A DNA stretch of 64,000 nucleotides, taken from positions 1,798,001-1,862,000 of the forward strand of contig NC_045144.1 in the NCBI RefSeq assembly GCF_008831285.2. The letters are read 5' to 3'. The notes under the pieces are model-generated. The model saw nothing but the letters and a program-made list of their open reading frames with translations, searched no databases and was not told the DNA's origin. The position numbers and the translations under genes are program-made. Numbering within the stretch: position 1 is the first letter of the stretch; each line of letters opens with the position of its first letter. Positions 12,735 through 25,675 of the stretch are shown in pieces. The stretch comes from Nymphaea colorata (taxonomy: Eukaryota; Streptophyta; Magnoliopsida; Nymphaeales; Nymphaeaceae).

Positions 12735-13000
12735 TTATGTAAGTTTTTACAAAAGCTCCTTCAAATTTGTGGAGCCTTAATCAAGTCTAGCTTTATTTAT
12801 GACAAAGTAATAGTTCATATATTCAAACTAGTTTGTCGAGCCTTAATCGAGTAGAGCTCGACCTCAACACATAACTGTCGAGTTGAGCTCGAGTTGCTTC
12901 TGTCGAGCTATTGTCCGCTCGAGCTCGAGGTTTTATTAGTCAAACTGAGTTCGAGCCAATTGAACTCGGCTCGACTCGGCTCATGTTCAGCCCTAGGCGA
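12735..13000. repeat. GAGCTCG-rich end of a probable hAT-like element
   Basis: Dense GAGCTCG/TCGAGC subterminal motifs lead to CAGCCCTA at about 12990-12997. Reverse-complemented this is TAGGGCTG, the same terminus as the hAT ends elsewhere in this window. No opposite end with a target duplication was found, so limits are approximate. Similar motifs recur at 13200-13290 and 14260-14360. Confidence 0.4.
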
Positions 13001-14429
13001 CGGTTTCCCTTCCTTTGTTTTGACCTTCCAGCCATCGTTGGGTGTGGCCACTAGTCTTCTGGCAGCCATTCCTCCCCGCTGCGCTCTACTCTTGATGGCT
13101 GGAATCTATCAACTAATGCAGACGCCATCGAACTCATCAGGCAGATGGGTGCGATATGAAACTACCGGATAAACGCGTTGCAGCGAAGAGCAACTCTGGC
13201 TTCCCTTCGACTGACCAGGCTGCACAACAAGTCAACTCGAACTCGCTCGAAAAGACTTCACTAGAGCTCGACTTGTTTATAAAGAAGACTGATACTCAAA
13301 ACATTAAACAAATCTAATTTGAGTTGTAAGAACTCGACCTATTTACGCTATTTTTGGTTCTACTACTAAAATCGTTTCATCTAATTACATGAACCAGTTC
13401 ACTGAGCCACAAACAGATTGACCCATTTAGATTAAATGTCTTTGTTTACTGTTCCTTTTTTCGTTTTAATCCTTTTGTTCTTTTGTTTTGTTCGACTTCT
13501 CTCTCTCTCTTCTGTCGACCACCCACACCAACTCACCGCAGCACAATGTGTGACCACCATCATCAGTCTGGTAGAGTCCGACCACTATCTGACTTCCCTT
13601 CTACTTCCAAGTCTATGCTGGACAGCTGCCTACTGGTATATATGCCTATTGCCTCTCTCTCTCACACAACCTCGGGCCATCACCTCTTTCTCTCACTTTT
13701 TGCAGGTTTCGGATGTCGGTTCTTAGGAGAACCCAACACGCTGAAATACAAAAACACTCTCTGTCAGTTTTTAAGTGACCCAATGGAACCAGCGCATTTT
13801 GCTGTCGGCCGGTATGCCTCAGCCTTTCTTTCTCTCTCTCACCTTCGCACGCTTTTTTTCCTCTCTCTCTCTCTCTCCCTCTCTCTCTTATGGCATTAGT
13901 TTGGTTGTTGAATAGTTTGTTTTTTGAACTGTTCCCCAATATTGTTTGCATTTTTTGTGTTGAAACCCTTGTTTTCATGGTTGTACCATAGAGTTTGTCC
14001 TTATATATATTGATGTGCAACTTTGTAATTAAGTGGAAAATTTTAAGTTGTTGCCCATTTAACTTACATCACTAACATCAATATCTAGCACTACAAAACA
14101 ATCATCCCTCAGTTTGTATAGCAAGAAAACCAAAGTAAGTTTTCATTTGGACTTGAGATAACAAGTTTTGCCTTGGTTTGTCGTAAACGAATTAAGCGAT
14201 TTGATGTAAACATATTTTAAAAAACAAGTTAGGCCATAAACGAGTTAAGTGAGTTAAGGGAGTCGAGCTCGATGCAGTATAATCGAGTAGAGCTCGAGCT
14301 TGTGTTAGGTAGATCGGTTTGAGTTTGACTTGAGTTCGGGCTTGAGCTCTTTAAGCCGAGTCGAGTGCGAACCCGCATGGGGCTCCTGAACAACTGGAAA
14401 TCGCGCAAGAAGGGAACCAACCCGTATTA
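13001..14429. other. repeat-rich non-coding DNA
   Basis: Includes CT-rich tracts (13497-13510, 13655-13700, 13860-13890) whose apparent ORFs are low-complexity, and a second GAGCTCG-rich patch at 14260-14360 sharing AATCGAGTAGAGCTCGA with 12848-12864. This may be the other side of a composite element into which the LINE inserted. No gene is recognisable. Confidence 0.4.
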
Positions 14430-14559
14430 TTGTTCCCCCTGCCTCTTTTGAGCGTATGAAAGAACCCTTCAAATGGTCGATCTTGTTCTTGGGTTGCTCT
14501 TTTCATGGAACGGAAAGAGTGAGCGTGGAGTCTAAGTTCGCTATGGAACCATGAAAGAA

Positions 14560-15913
14560 GCAATGGAAAACCTCTTCCCGCCTCTCTTGACTGACCTAGA
14601 GAGAGGAGGTTTCTTGATCCATTTCGCTCATGAGGATGATATGTGGTTAGCACCAAAGCAACGGTCATGGAGATTTATTGGTAAGTGTTTTATGATCAAT
14701 CGTTGGAACCTTCCTTAGAAATGGCAGTATGAGAATTTATTAAGATTTCAACATGGGTTCAGTTGCCAAAAATGGCATCTATTTTGTGGAACGAGTCGAT
14801 TTCCTCAGCAATTGCTAGAGCTCTAAACGGAAATCTTATTATGGTTGTTCCTTTTACAGTAAGCATTCACCGTGCAGGTTATGCTCGAACCTTTGTGGAA
14901 GTTCCATCAAACTTTCAACCTATCTGTGAGATAGAAATTATGCTTGAGGAGGGCATGGCCACAATCCAACCGATACACTACGAAGGAAGGATTAAATATT
15001 GTCACAGATGTCATTCCAGTATCCATCTTCCTAAGAAATGTCTGAAAATTCAACAATCTGAAAAAGAAGCAGTTGAAAAGGAGAGTCGGCGACCCCTTGG
15101 GTAGAGGTGCAGAACAAAAATCGAAAACCAAGAGGTAAGTATACACAAGATAGGCCACAGCTAAAATCTTCGGCAAATAGATTCAATAGCTAAGAAGGCC
15201 GACTGATGAAATTTTGGACTTCGTTCATCATCTGGTGTCTCGATTTGAATCCCAAAAAATTCCATTGGAATCTGAGGGGCAGCATAAAAGGCACTCAACA
15301 GCTGAGTTATCATCTGTGATGACCAGGAGCCTTCCCCAAGCCATGTTCTTAGTTCATTTAAAGGGCAAAATCCCAGCTCCTTGTCGAAGAAGGAGATGAA
15401 GAGGCAATCGACGCAGGCCATGGTCGGTACAATGAAGAAATCATGGTTGAGTCCCTTTAGTACAGGTGGGACAAGACCTGACCTAGATACTAACTTGGGG
15501 GAAAGCCTGAGATTCCTCCAGGATTCGAGTTTCGAGCCGTCAATATAAGGTATTCTATGGAAGGAGAGGTCTTAGAGAGTTCCCATGCTGCCCCCTTGAA
15601 AGTAGCTAGGCATGGACGGAGTAAGGCCTCCCGATTGAAAGAGTCCTACAAACCTGCTTCCATATCCGCTCGCAAATCCTTAGTAGAAATTCAGAACAAT
15701 ATTTCTGCTGATCAGAGGGCCTGTTATATCCAAAAAAGATGTTGCTTAATTGATGGCTCTCGAAAGGAGAATAGCAATATGGATTTGGGGAAGGAGAATG
15801 AAGTCCTGGATGATGGTATCTGTACTGCCTTGGCCACTTCGAGTAAGGAGGACCATCCACAACCTGTGGAACGTGAGAGGCTTCGTGCGAAATGCGGCCA
15901 GGTGATCTTTTAG
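14560..15913 (+). pseudogene. LINE ORF1 (DUF4283-like, CCHC zinc knuckle)
   Basis: Pieces in different frames: 14563-14718 (ERGGFLIHFAHEDDMW, matching the conserved acidic segment of plant LINE ORF1 proteins, ending in a stop), 14763-15104 (LILWNES-like segment, YARTFVEV, then a knuckle CHRCHSSIHLPKKC with spacing C-x2-C-x4-H-x4-C), and 15557-15913 (charged, unstructured linker). ORF1 proteins bind element RNA. At least two frame breaks. Confidence 0.7.
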
Positions 15914-16570
15914 ATGTACATTACAGAATGATGTCCCTGATGTGGTTTTTTTATACGATACTATGCTGTCCCTTACTCACTTTAGTCGTTTTACGAAACT
16001 TCACTCTCAATACGCAGGGTTTAGCAACTACAGTGGTGGTTTTTCTGGTAGGATTGTAGGGGGGTGTGGAGCCAACACTCTCTTAAAAACTTGTCTATTC
16101 ATCATTATGAATTTTGCTCTTTATGTATTTTTGAAAGGAGAGAAGACCAACTTCAGTTTGTTGTGTTAGAGGTTTATATGAGTCCAGACCCTATGACTAG
16201 AGCCAATCAATTCATTCTCCAGAGACAGATCATCCTCTCTATTAACCTCCCGTGTACCCTTGTCGGTGATTTTAATTCCCTTAGGCAAGTAGAGGATAAA
16301 ACAGGGAGGACTCCAGACTGCAACTCTTGTGCTACTTTTAATTCCTTTTTGACACACTGCAATCTGGTCTAGTATGATAGAAATAAGCATTTTACTTGGT
16401 CTAATAACATGAAGGGGCCGGAAAGGATTTCTGCAGGTTAGATTGGTGCCCATTAAACTCTCTATGGACGAATGGACTTGGTGGTAGATCCCAATTACAG
16501 GTTCACACTCGTACGGCTTATGATCATAGTCTTCTTTTCTTATCAGTGGGATATTCTATCTTTAATCACT
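15914..16570 (+). pseudogene. LINE AP-type endonuclease domain
   Basis: Reading across two frames: VVFLYDTMLS (the family's glutamate-containing ET segment, here with D), SIHHYEFCSL, LVGDFNSLRQVEDKTG (the GDFN motif with catalytic Asp and Asn), CNLV, then FTWSNN in the next open stretch. These belong to the exonuclease-endonuclease-phosphatase fold used to nick target DNA. The stop at 16372 and later stops break the frame. Confidence 0.7.
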
Positions 16571-16599
16571 TTGGCATGAGATTATTTAAATACCAGTTG

Positions 16600-18560
16600 T
16601 TTTAGGGTAAAAAGGAAAGTTGTCATCAAATTGTTCCTGAGAAATAGAGGTTGGTTGTTCATGGCTGCCCCATGCGTAGGGTCCTTGCCAAACTTGAAGC
16701 GGTGAGAAATTGACGTTCTGAATGGAATAGGTTACATTGTGATAACATCTCTGAAAGAATTATATCCTTACAAAAAGAACTGCATTCAATTCAATCTGAG
16801 AATAGAGAACTGGATATATCTATGGCGGATGATGAACTTTTCCTTAGGAAACAACTAAGGAAATGATGGATGAAGAAGAGCTTCTATGGAAACAAAAATC
16901 CAAATCAAAATGGATCAAAGAGGGTGACCACAACACAATTTTTTCCATGATATTGTCAAAGGCAAGGGGAATGCTAATAAGATACATGTCATGGAAAGAC
17001 CACAAGACCGTTTTAGAGATTCTCTCACTATAAGGGGCATATGTGAAAGCTACTTTTCTTCTCTCCTGCAGAATGATGGGTCCTCTGGATATGTCATGCA
17101 GGATCTTGCAGTAGGGGGATGGTCAGCGAGGATGAAGATAACCTCCTATTTACATCTATGACAGAGGATAAAGTCAGAAATGTTGTTTTTTTCATGAATG
17201 TTTATAGTGCCCCAGGCCCTGATGGCTTTTCAACTAGCTTTATCCAACATTTTTGGTACATCATAGGTAAAGAAGTGTTCCTCGGGCTCAAGGATTTCTT
17301 TCGCTCAAGTAGACTTGTTAAAAAATTGAATCAAGTTGCTAACAAAGACGGTGCAAATAGTCTGGAAGAACTCAGACTGATTGCCTTATGCAACACTCTT
17401 TACAAAATTATTTCTAAGATTTTCGCCAATATAATGAGACCTTTCATTTCTCGTATCATTTCCCCGGATCAGAGTGCATTTCTCAAGGGTCATCGTATTA
17501 GAGTTAATATCATTATTGCTCATGAAGTGATTCAAGGGCTTCTTCATATCTATCATCCATCTCTAGTGATGAAAGTTGATTTGTCTAAAGCTTTCAATCG
17601 TTTGAATTGGAAATTTATCTCCCAATCCCTACTGTATCTGGGATTCCACCCCCAGTGGATACAGAGGACTATGGCTTGTGTCTCACCTATGTCTATTGTA
17701 GTTTTAATTAATAGCGTGCGAAGGGATTTCCTTCCCACTTCTAGTGGCATTCGGCAAGAAGACCCACTCTCTCCAAATCTATTCATTGCTATGATGGAAA
17801 TTCTTTACCACCACCTATATAGACTCCAAGAGGAGACTAAATTTATTCCTCCATCTATATCTTATAGGGCGAAGGCCCCGGTTTAACACCTTATATGCAG
17901 ATGATATTTTGTGTTTCTCTACCTCTGCAGATTCTTCTAATAGGGCTTTTGCAGGGGCCTTCATTGAATTTTCTGGTTCTTCAGGTCTTGTAGTGAATGA
18001 ATCAAAATCTTGTTTGATCTTCTTCCATGTGGATGAGGACAGACAAGCGAGAGTAAAACATATCTTGGGCTAGAATATTTTGGCTGTTCCATTGGATTAT
18101 TTGGGCATACCATTGTTCACTGGTAAGACACTGAAAGACATTGTGAACCTCTTCTCCAATAGGTTTCCAGATGCCTAGCTGGATGGAAGGATCATCTTCT
18201 TTCGTACTCTAGCAGATTATGCCTTATTAAATGCGTCATTTCTCAAATGGTTGAACACTGAATCTCTGTGATTCGAATTCCATCTACTACGATTAAGTCA
18301 ATAGAGAATACTATGGCTAGATTCCTATAGAATGATTGGCTGGAAAATAAGAAGCCTCATTACTTAGCTTGGAGGAAAATCTGTAGGCCTTATAAGGAAG
18401 GAGGTGTGAGATTCCGGTCTCTTGAGGAACTGAATCAGGCAGCTCTTCTCCAGCTTATTATCTTGATTCCATCCAATGAGATACCTTAGACTAATATTTT
18501 CAAATGCAAATATTTGACAGAAAACGGTCTTTGCTCTAAGAAGAACCATCACTCTTCATT
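16600..18560 (+). pseudogene. LINE reverse transcriptase domain
   Basis: The longest open piece (17119-17886, 255 codons) has APGPDGF, a variant of the RPISL motif (LRLIALCNTLYK), SPDQSAFLKGHRI, MKVDLSKAFNRLNW and GIRQEDPLSPN (normally GIRQGDPLSP, so G to E). The polymerase motif LYADDILCF follows at about 17890-17916 after a stop. Flanking segments 16600-17110 and 17920-18560 match RT palm and thumb regions in broken frames. Confidence 0.85.
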
Positions 18561-18989
18561 ATGGAAAAGCATGTTGAAGGTTTGGTCTGAAATCAAAAAC
18601 CATGTGGAATGAAAAGTTAATGACGGCCATCAAGTGCATTTTTGGGTGGACAAGTGGAAATATAGGATTCCCATTATTGAAATTCATGTAGATCTTCTGG
18701 GTCAGGTTTTTTCTGATATCCTTCACCGTAGCTTAGATCCACATGTATATTTATAGCAGAAATTACAATGATGCCATTCAATAGTTCATTCTTTCTATAC
18801 TCCCACGTTGCATTTTGGTAGAACAACGAGAACTCAACAGACTGTCTCCTATGGAATGGAAAGGACTCCTCATCTTTGAGCAAAAATGAAATTTGGGAGG
18901 TTATACACACTCCCAATGCCTCTTAAAACTGGAGACAGTGGATCTGGGCTAGCAGAAGTCACCCTCGCAGTTTGTGGACACTTTATTTA

Positions 18990-19140
18990 GTTTGTGAAGG
19001 CGACTTCCCACTCAAGCTAGACTTAAGCATCTTGGCTTCCAATTAACAAATAGGTATTCATTATGTCACTTCTTTGAGGAGGACACTAACCACTTATTCT
19101 TCCAATGTAAGTTTGTTGCCAACCTTTGGCTTTTAATTTC
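18990..19140 (+). pseudogene. LINE zf-RVT module
   Basis: One frame reads RRLPTQARLKHLGF, then SLCHFFEEDTNHLFFQCKF and LW: the C-x-H ... E-T/D-x-x-HLFF-x-C pattern of the zinc-binding region found C-terminal to RT in plant LINEs. The surrounding frames contain stops. Confidence 0.7.
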
Positions 19141-20040
19141 TAGGAAGTTTGGAGTTAGAAGAATGCCCCATTCAAATGCTATATAGGAATTCAAGATATG
19201 GCATGTTACGTCCTTCAAACATGGTTGGCTAGGAACCTACTAGAGGTTGTGTTTCCCTACTATTCTATGGAAGATTTGGCAGCTTAAGAATGACACCACA
19301 CATAATGAGATGAAATTCTCCTTGCCTCAATTTGTGGTTATATCTGGGCAGCTTGTGCAGAAGCTTTCTTGGCTCTGGAATGGAAAAGAGAAGCTCACGA
19401 ATTCCGTATATGGCTTAAATATTTCATTCTAACTGACCTATGGCCGCCTGATGGAACTTTTGATTGGTATATTCACATTCTTACTATAGGTCTTGAGGAA
19501 CATCCCAAGGTGGGGACAACCTCAACTCGAAATGCTAATGAGATAATATAGCATGAGATAGAAAGGAGGGTGGAGGACCAAATTACCCCAGAACTTATTT
19601 TGCTTTCAACCTCTGTGTACAAAAAAGTTCACCATGATCAACACAGAATTGGTATTTTTGCTAACAACAACAAATGGGAGAGAATGCTTCACAATGCCCT
19701 GAAAGGTAGAAACAAAGTTTGAATAGCTTTCCGGATCATGTCAATTTTCTGTAGAGGAATCGCTTGATGCGCCTTCAGCTCCAGATGTGCCAGCTGTAGG
19801 TCACATCATATTGGGTTCTTTGACAATCGCATTCCTATCCAAATCTTAGATAGGATTTTGTACCGACGCAGGGAACTGTACCGGTACATGGATGCCTGAG
19901 ATTTTGTTTTATACTCCAGAATCACTGGTATACTTAATGCTTCCTTTTTGTACGTGGTCCTGTGGTTTTCGTTTACCATTAGCAGCGCAGTTAGCCCGGT
20001 GATGGTTGTATAAATGTACATCTCTTATCTTCAATAATAA

Positions 20041-21394
20041 GGTTAGGGGAACCTTACCTCGCAGGCTTGCATCAGTTAATATCAAAAGGAAAGCATGAAG
20101 ACAGTTATAACCTCTACTAATTAATGGTCTTATCCCATCAATAAAGTGCAAGCTAATGTGATACCTTTAATATTAATTATACATCAAAACAAAATATTAC
20201 TTTCTGGAGTACCTTCATCTTTATCTAGTGAGTTTAGTAGTTAAACAAACAAAAATAATTTTTCCATGTGCAACTTTTTATATATTAGACTCCAAGTAAG
20301 CTTCCATAAAGATGTGACATATATTCTCAGTTTCACAAGGGCTAAACACCAACCGCTGGTACATAAATTGGACAATAAGATTAAAGCTCTTCATTAGTTT
20401 TCAATATTCTAATATTATAGTTCCTAGGTTCGGAAACAAGACAAGGAATATGTCTGCAAATTGAACGCCAAAGAAAATATGTCAACAAATTGCATCCCCA
20501 ATATTCTCTCAACTTTGCAGATATTCATGTCCTTTTTCAAAGATCTGCAAAACATGAGCTTCCCTAGAAAAATTTGCACCTTAAAAAGGCCACCAATCAA
20601 GATAATTGATAATAGAGCACGTCTAGGTTTCTTAAAACTTTCATGTTCAACTATTTTCAAGTCCTTGGTACATGCACATATAAGGTATCACAATCCCACC
20701 ATCTAAGTTGCAACTGAGAGTGTTGAATTTGGCTATAATATGAACTACAAGGACATAACCCAAAACTAACAATCTGTGTTTGCATTAGGGATGTCAACTA
20801 ATCAGATTTGGATCAAATATACTCTATCATATCCGATTTTTCGGATATGTATATTTCAAATTCAGATACAAAAACGGATGAAAAAAATCTATATAATATC
20901 CAAATCTCACTTTTAAAACTATATCCGGTTCCAATCCGGATCCGACTTTTAAATCAAAATATGGTTTCGAACCTGCATCTGACTTTTAAAACCAAATCCG
21001 GTTTCTATCCAAATCCAACATTCAAATCGAAATCTGATTCCAAATTTTACATTTAAAGATTTGATTCTGATCACAAGACTTTCAAATTTGACATCCAAAT
21101 CCAACTTTTAAATTGGCAAACAAAATCCACCACTTATTGTTCCTAAGACATTATCTCTACAATAGCTGCGCCTACCAAAACATCATGTATTTGGGGAAAG
21201 CATCCCATAACTGAAATTTGAAAATCATTTGTCTCAATGAGTCAACAACAATCTAGTCCGAGAATACTTTAACCATCTAAAATGAACTTGTCATTTGTTC
21301 TATTGAAGACTGGCAAGCGAGATAATCCAAGGCTCCAAGGATGTTAACTACCAATAGTTTTTTTTTTTTTTTTAACCCCCCCACAACATAAAGG
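20041..21394. other. intergenic, includes a possible degraded MITE
   Basis: AT-rich with no convincing coding sequence. At 20789-21110 the phrase AGGGATGTCAACTAATC is followed by many CCGGTTT/ATCCAAATC-type units and GACATCC near 21095, resembling a degraded hAT-like MITE with subterminal repeats. Its right end is not clean. A T-run (21358-21373) and C-run precede the Gypsy insertion point. Confidence 0.35.
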
Positions 21395-22164
21395 GTGAGT
21401 ATTTGCATCTCCAAAATTTTTTGTTTTTTGAGTGCTCCAGAAAAAATGAGTTTTGTTTTGAAAATGATAGAGAATGGGACTCGTCCACCGGTATGAGGAT
21501 CGATCGTTTCTGGTGCCTTTACCAAGGGTAATCAATCTAAGGGCTACGTTTATTATTGATGCATTTCATTTTGGCTTAAACATCTCCTCATTTTAAATGC
21601 GGTGTAGTGTTTGAGAAAAAATATTGAAAGTTTGATGTTTCAAACTTTTAAAAGAGTGCTTGAAGAATTCTGTAAAACATTTTGGGGAAAACTACAATTG
21701 GGAAAACTTTATAAATATTATTTGAAAAACTTGAGAAATCATTTTGAAGTCACTTTAGTGTTCTCTAAAGACTTTTAAGTAGATTTGAGATTTTGCTCTA
21801 ATTCGGTTACTACCAAGTTAGAGATACATCTAATCTTGCTTAAGTTCATTTTAGTGGTGCTTGTGATCATAAGTGATATTAAGTGAGTGCGAATGCATAG
21901 ATGCCATGATCCTATATTATTAGAAGAGAATAAAGCATTGCTACCATAACATTCATCTAAACTTTTTGTTTTCATAATTATCATATATATTTTTATAAAG
22001 AAAGAAAGTTTTTGAAAATGGATTGGGGTTGTAGACCATCAAACATGAATCCAATATTGGGTCATCACTTGAGTTTTGGTCTTGGTGAAGTCTGTAAATG
22101 AAAATGATCTTGAAAGAAAAATATGTTCAAAAGATTGACAAAGATGAGATACTCCCTTAAAAAG

Positions 22165-22202
<38 letters not shown>

Positions 22203-22472
22203 CCAAGATCACTAAATGAAAGATTTTGAAAGAGGGGAAGATAAGTATCTTCATATGTATGTACATACTTACATACGTATATGTATATACAGGTAACCTT
22301 TTGAAGATGGAGCCTTAATTTAGATAAAGAGGAAAAAGAACTTCTTAGAAGAAAGAGAGAAAGAAAGAAATGCACATATATGTGTATATATTATTATCAC
22401 ACATACATGTATATAAAACTTTATAAAAATGGAGTATTGATTGGAAGAGAAAGAGAGATTTTAGAGGAAACG

Positions 22473-22474
<2 letters not shown>

Positions 22475-22540
<66 letters not shown>
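22475..22540. repeat. TA microsatellite in the 3' LTR
   Basis: A run of more than 30 TA units. The other LTR has a longer, interrupted TA tract at about 35012-35105. ORFs across it are artefacts. Confidence 0.95.
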
Positions 22541-22542
<2 letters not shown>

Positions 22543-23469
22543 AATTCAGCTCAATCGGACGACTATAAGGTGATTTCGGCCATTGGCCGGAATTCAGAAT
22601 TTCCTGTGGCCGCTGCTACTATTCCGGCCACCGCTGCAACTTTCGGCGTGAAGGACAAGATTGCCCTCTACGCCAGCAAGGTCACACTCAATTTCGCTAA
22701 GGGCATTATGGTCAAAAGCTTCAAGAATCGGAACCTTAGTGTAGGAGAAGACATTTAACTTGAAGAGAGAAATAAAATATTTTAGAGAGAGAAAATAGAA
22801 TACATGTGTATATGCATTTATGTATATATGAAAATTTGTAAAATAGAATATAGAAACATAGAGAGAGAACAATGAAGGAAATCATCATATGCATATATAT
22901 GTATATAACATGTATATACATATGTGTCTTTGTGATATTAAAAGTAACTTAAAACATCTGACTTCAAGTTTGATGTAGGCCGGAGGATAGCTTTGATGTA
23001 GGCCGGAGGAGAGCTTGGACTCATGCAAGAGCCTAAGCTAAGTCTCTAAAACCACATTAGAAATGGTTCTTTCGAAAATATTTTGGAAAGCATGATTTCA
23101 AATATTTTTATATATGAACATAAAACATAGTTATTTCATTTGTTATAAGGGAATATGTTTCTTCCAGCATTGGGTATGAAAGAAAATCAAATCACATGAT
23201 AAGGCACTCATTAGGGTTCTTAATCGGATGATTAAAAAGGAAACTAACGCAAAATGACATGAAAATGCATATTAACATGTACATATTCGTGAGAGTTTTC
23301 TCCGGGTTGGACAAGCCCCAACCTCAAAAATTAACTTAAGAATAAAGAGTCTCAAACCACACTTTCATTCTCACCGTGCATTCACATATATGAATAGAAA
23401 AATTAAGCAACTACGAATAATATCTCCAAAATAAAGCAACATTCAATTAATAGAGAGAACTTGTCCAAT

Positions 23470-24340
23470 CGTAGAATGCAATATCATCTTATCTTCTCAT
23501 GTTCCTGGTGCAATTGAGCATAGCTTCTTGACTCTAAAATAGAGATTTGAGAGGTATCTCATGTGGCCATGGGGAGATTAACAAGAGATGAAACAAGAGA
23601 ACCAAAACAGACTATATTCTAGAAAGGATAGAACATGATGCAATCATAAAGTGAAATATCATCTCATCTTCTCATGCTCCCGGTGCACTCAAGAATAGCT
23701 TATTGACTCCGAAAAGGAGCTTTTAGAGCTATCTTAAATGACTATGAGGAGATGAAGAAGAGAGGAAATAATGGAACTACAACGAGACTATATTCAATAA
23801 AAGAGAGAGCATGATTCAATCATAAAATGAAATATCATCTCATCTTCTCGTACTCCCGGCACACTCAAGAATAGCTTGTTAACTCTAAAATAGAGATTTG
23901 AGAGTTATCTCTTTTGGCCATGGAGAGATAAGGAAGAGAGAAAACAAGAGAACCACAACAAGACTATATTCAAGAAAAGAGAGAGTATGATTCAATTATA
24001 AAATGAAATATCATCTCATCTTCTCATACTTCCGGTGCACTCAAGAATAGCTTCTTAACTCTAAAATAGAATTTGAGAGTTATTTCTTTTGGCCATGAGG
24101 AGATAAGGAAGAGAGAAAACAAGAGAACCACAACAAGACTATATTCAAGAAAATAGAGAGTATGATTCAATCATAAAACGAAATATCATCTCATCTTCTC
24201 ATACTCTCGGTGTACTCAAGAATAGTTTCTTGAATCTAAAATAGAGATTTGAGAGCTATCTCTTTTGGCCATGGAGAGATAAAGAAGAGAGAAAACAAGA
24301 GAACAAAAAACAAGGCTGCATTCAAGAAAAGAGAGAAAAC
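23470..24340. repeat. 176-bp tandem repeats in the 3' LTR (about 5 copies)
   Basis: Copies begin near 23473, 23650, 23826, 24002 and 24178, each starting with a form of AAATATCATCTCATCTTCTC and including GGCCATGGGGAGAT and ACAACAAGACTATATTC. Copies differ at scattered positions. The last is incomplete. Confidence 0.9.
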
Positions 24341-25675
24341 AATGAAAAGAATGAGATATGATCTTGATTACATACCTCTAATGAAAATGATTTTAAGGAA
24401 AATGAACAACGTTACTTGGAATGATCATAAATGCCCTTGAGTAGAACAACAAGATGATGAAGAGGATGCCTCCAAGAGATCTCTTCGTGCTTCATTGAAG
24501 AATTGTAGCTTGATGAAGCTTGCTCCCAAAGTTGGAGAAGAAGAAGAAGAATGAAAAAGAAAGAGAGGGGAAATGGAGGAAGAGAGCTAAGGGAAAAACT
24601 CTAAGTTCTCAAGAGAGAATGCACTAGAATTTCTCCAAGGGCAAGCTCATGCGCAAGAGGGAGGATTGTCGAGGTATTTATAGAGAGTTTTGGAGTCAAA
24701 ACTCAAAATTTGATTTTTTTTTTAATTTCACAACATTTTCATGTGAGTTTCAAATAATTTCAATTTTTTTTCTAAAAAATAGGTTTTGACTAAATGAGAT
24801 TGGTCATTAGCCCTGCAAATACTCCTTTGAGGTGTGAGTAGGGTTGTTGCCCACCCAAAAATACCAAAACCGCCCTCTAAGGGTCGGTTTTGCAAGAAAA
24901 AGGGAGCCTGCATTATTGCAGGCCGTGGCTCAATTACTGTTGCAAGCCAAGCGCAACAACGCCCTGTGCTGGGAAAACGCGCGCGGCAGCGTTGCTCGCT
25001 ACAGTGATCGCTGTTATAGAACTTTTTTTTTTTGTATCAAAAGAGTGGTCGGCTTTGTTTTAAGCTTCAAAAACATATTTTGGTGCGAGGACAAAACATA
25101 AAACAAGGGAGAGGTATGTGCACGCACGCGCGACGCTGATAGCACCGGACTTTGTTCTTTTGAACTCGATTTTGGATTTTGAGTTTCAAATGCTCGATTC
25201 GGATCTAAACTTGAGTTTTGTATCTAATTTGGATATAAGAGTTGGATTTTGAGTTTGAATCTTGCGTCTAATTTGGTTAAATAACGTAACGTAGTCTTTT
25301 GAAAAAATTTGGGGTGATTACTGATGCCACTCTTTGTTACTAAGTCGGTGCTAGCCGTGCTTAGTGACAAAGATAAGCACCACAAAATTTTCAAACAAAA
25401 CATGTTCGGAGTAATGTTTTGGACTTAACCCCTTACCTGAATGGGTTGTTTGAGCTTATAAAAAAGGTTTAACCCCTTGCCTGCAGGGTTTGCCAATATT
25501 AAATTCAAGTTTAACCCCCCTGAAATGGGTTGTCTTTGCTTGCATTGTAAGTTTAACTCCTTACCTACGTGGGTTGCTCTCACATTGTAGGTTTAACCCT
25601 TTACTTGCATGGGTCCCCCTGAAATCTTGATTGATAATAATAATAATAAAAGCTCCAATGCAATTGTCAAAGAAT

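Larger units (their letters stand above)
14430..20040 (+). mobile_element. L1-like LINE (non-LTR retrotransposon), decayed
   Basis: The plus strand shows the L1 order in sequence: ORF1 with a CCHC knuckle, an AP-type endonuclease, reverse transcriptase with YADD, a zf-RVT cysteine/histidine module, and a 3' region ending in TTCAATAATAA at about 20030-20040, as plant LINE tails often do. Many stops and frame changes separate the domains, so the copy is dead. The 5' end is unclear. No target duplication was identified. Confidence 0.85.
21400..25322 (-). repeat. 3' LTR of the Gypsy element
   Basis: Aligns with 33907-37611 from its first bases (TATTTGCATC here, TGTTTGCATC there) to its last (GGTGATTACT here, GGTGCTTACA there). 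It contains GA and TA microsatellites, a segment 22541-22895 missing from the other LTR, about five copies of a 176-bp tandem unit, and about 650 bp (24340-24990) also missing from the other LTR. Confidence 0.9.

Noticed and set aside
13436-14020. ORFs of 96-138 codons on both strands
   Set aside because: Mostly CT-microsatellite translation and mutually overlapping; no recognisable domain.
14088-14100. GCACTACAAAACAATC as a second CACTA terminus
   Set aside because: Too short, with no subterminal repeats or partner end nearby.
22345-22568. ORFs of alternating Tyr-Ile residues on both strands
   Set aside because: They are translations of the TA microsatellite.
23470-24340. Regular repeats as a CRISPR array
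   Set aside because: The 176-bp units are contiguous tandem repeats without unique spacers, inside a plant LTR.
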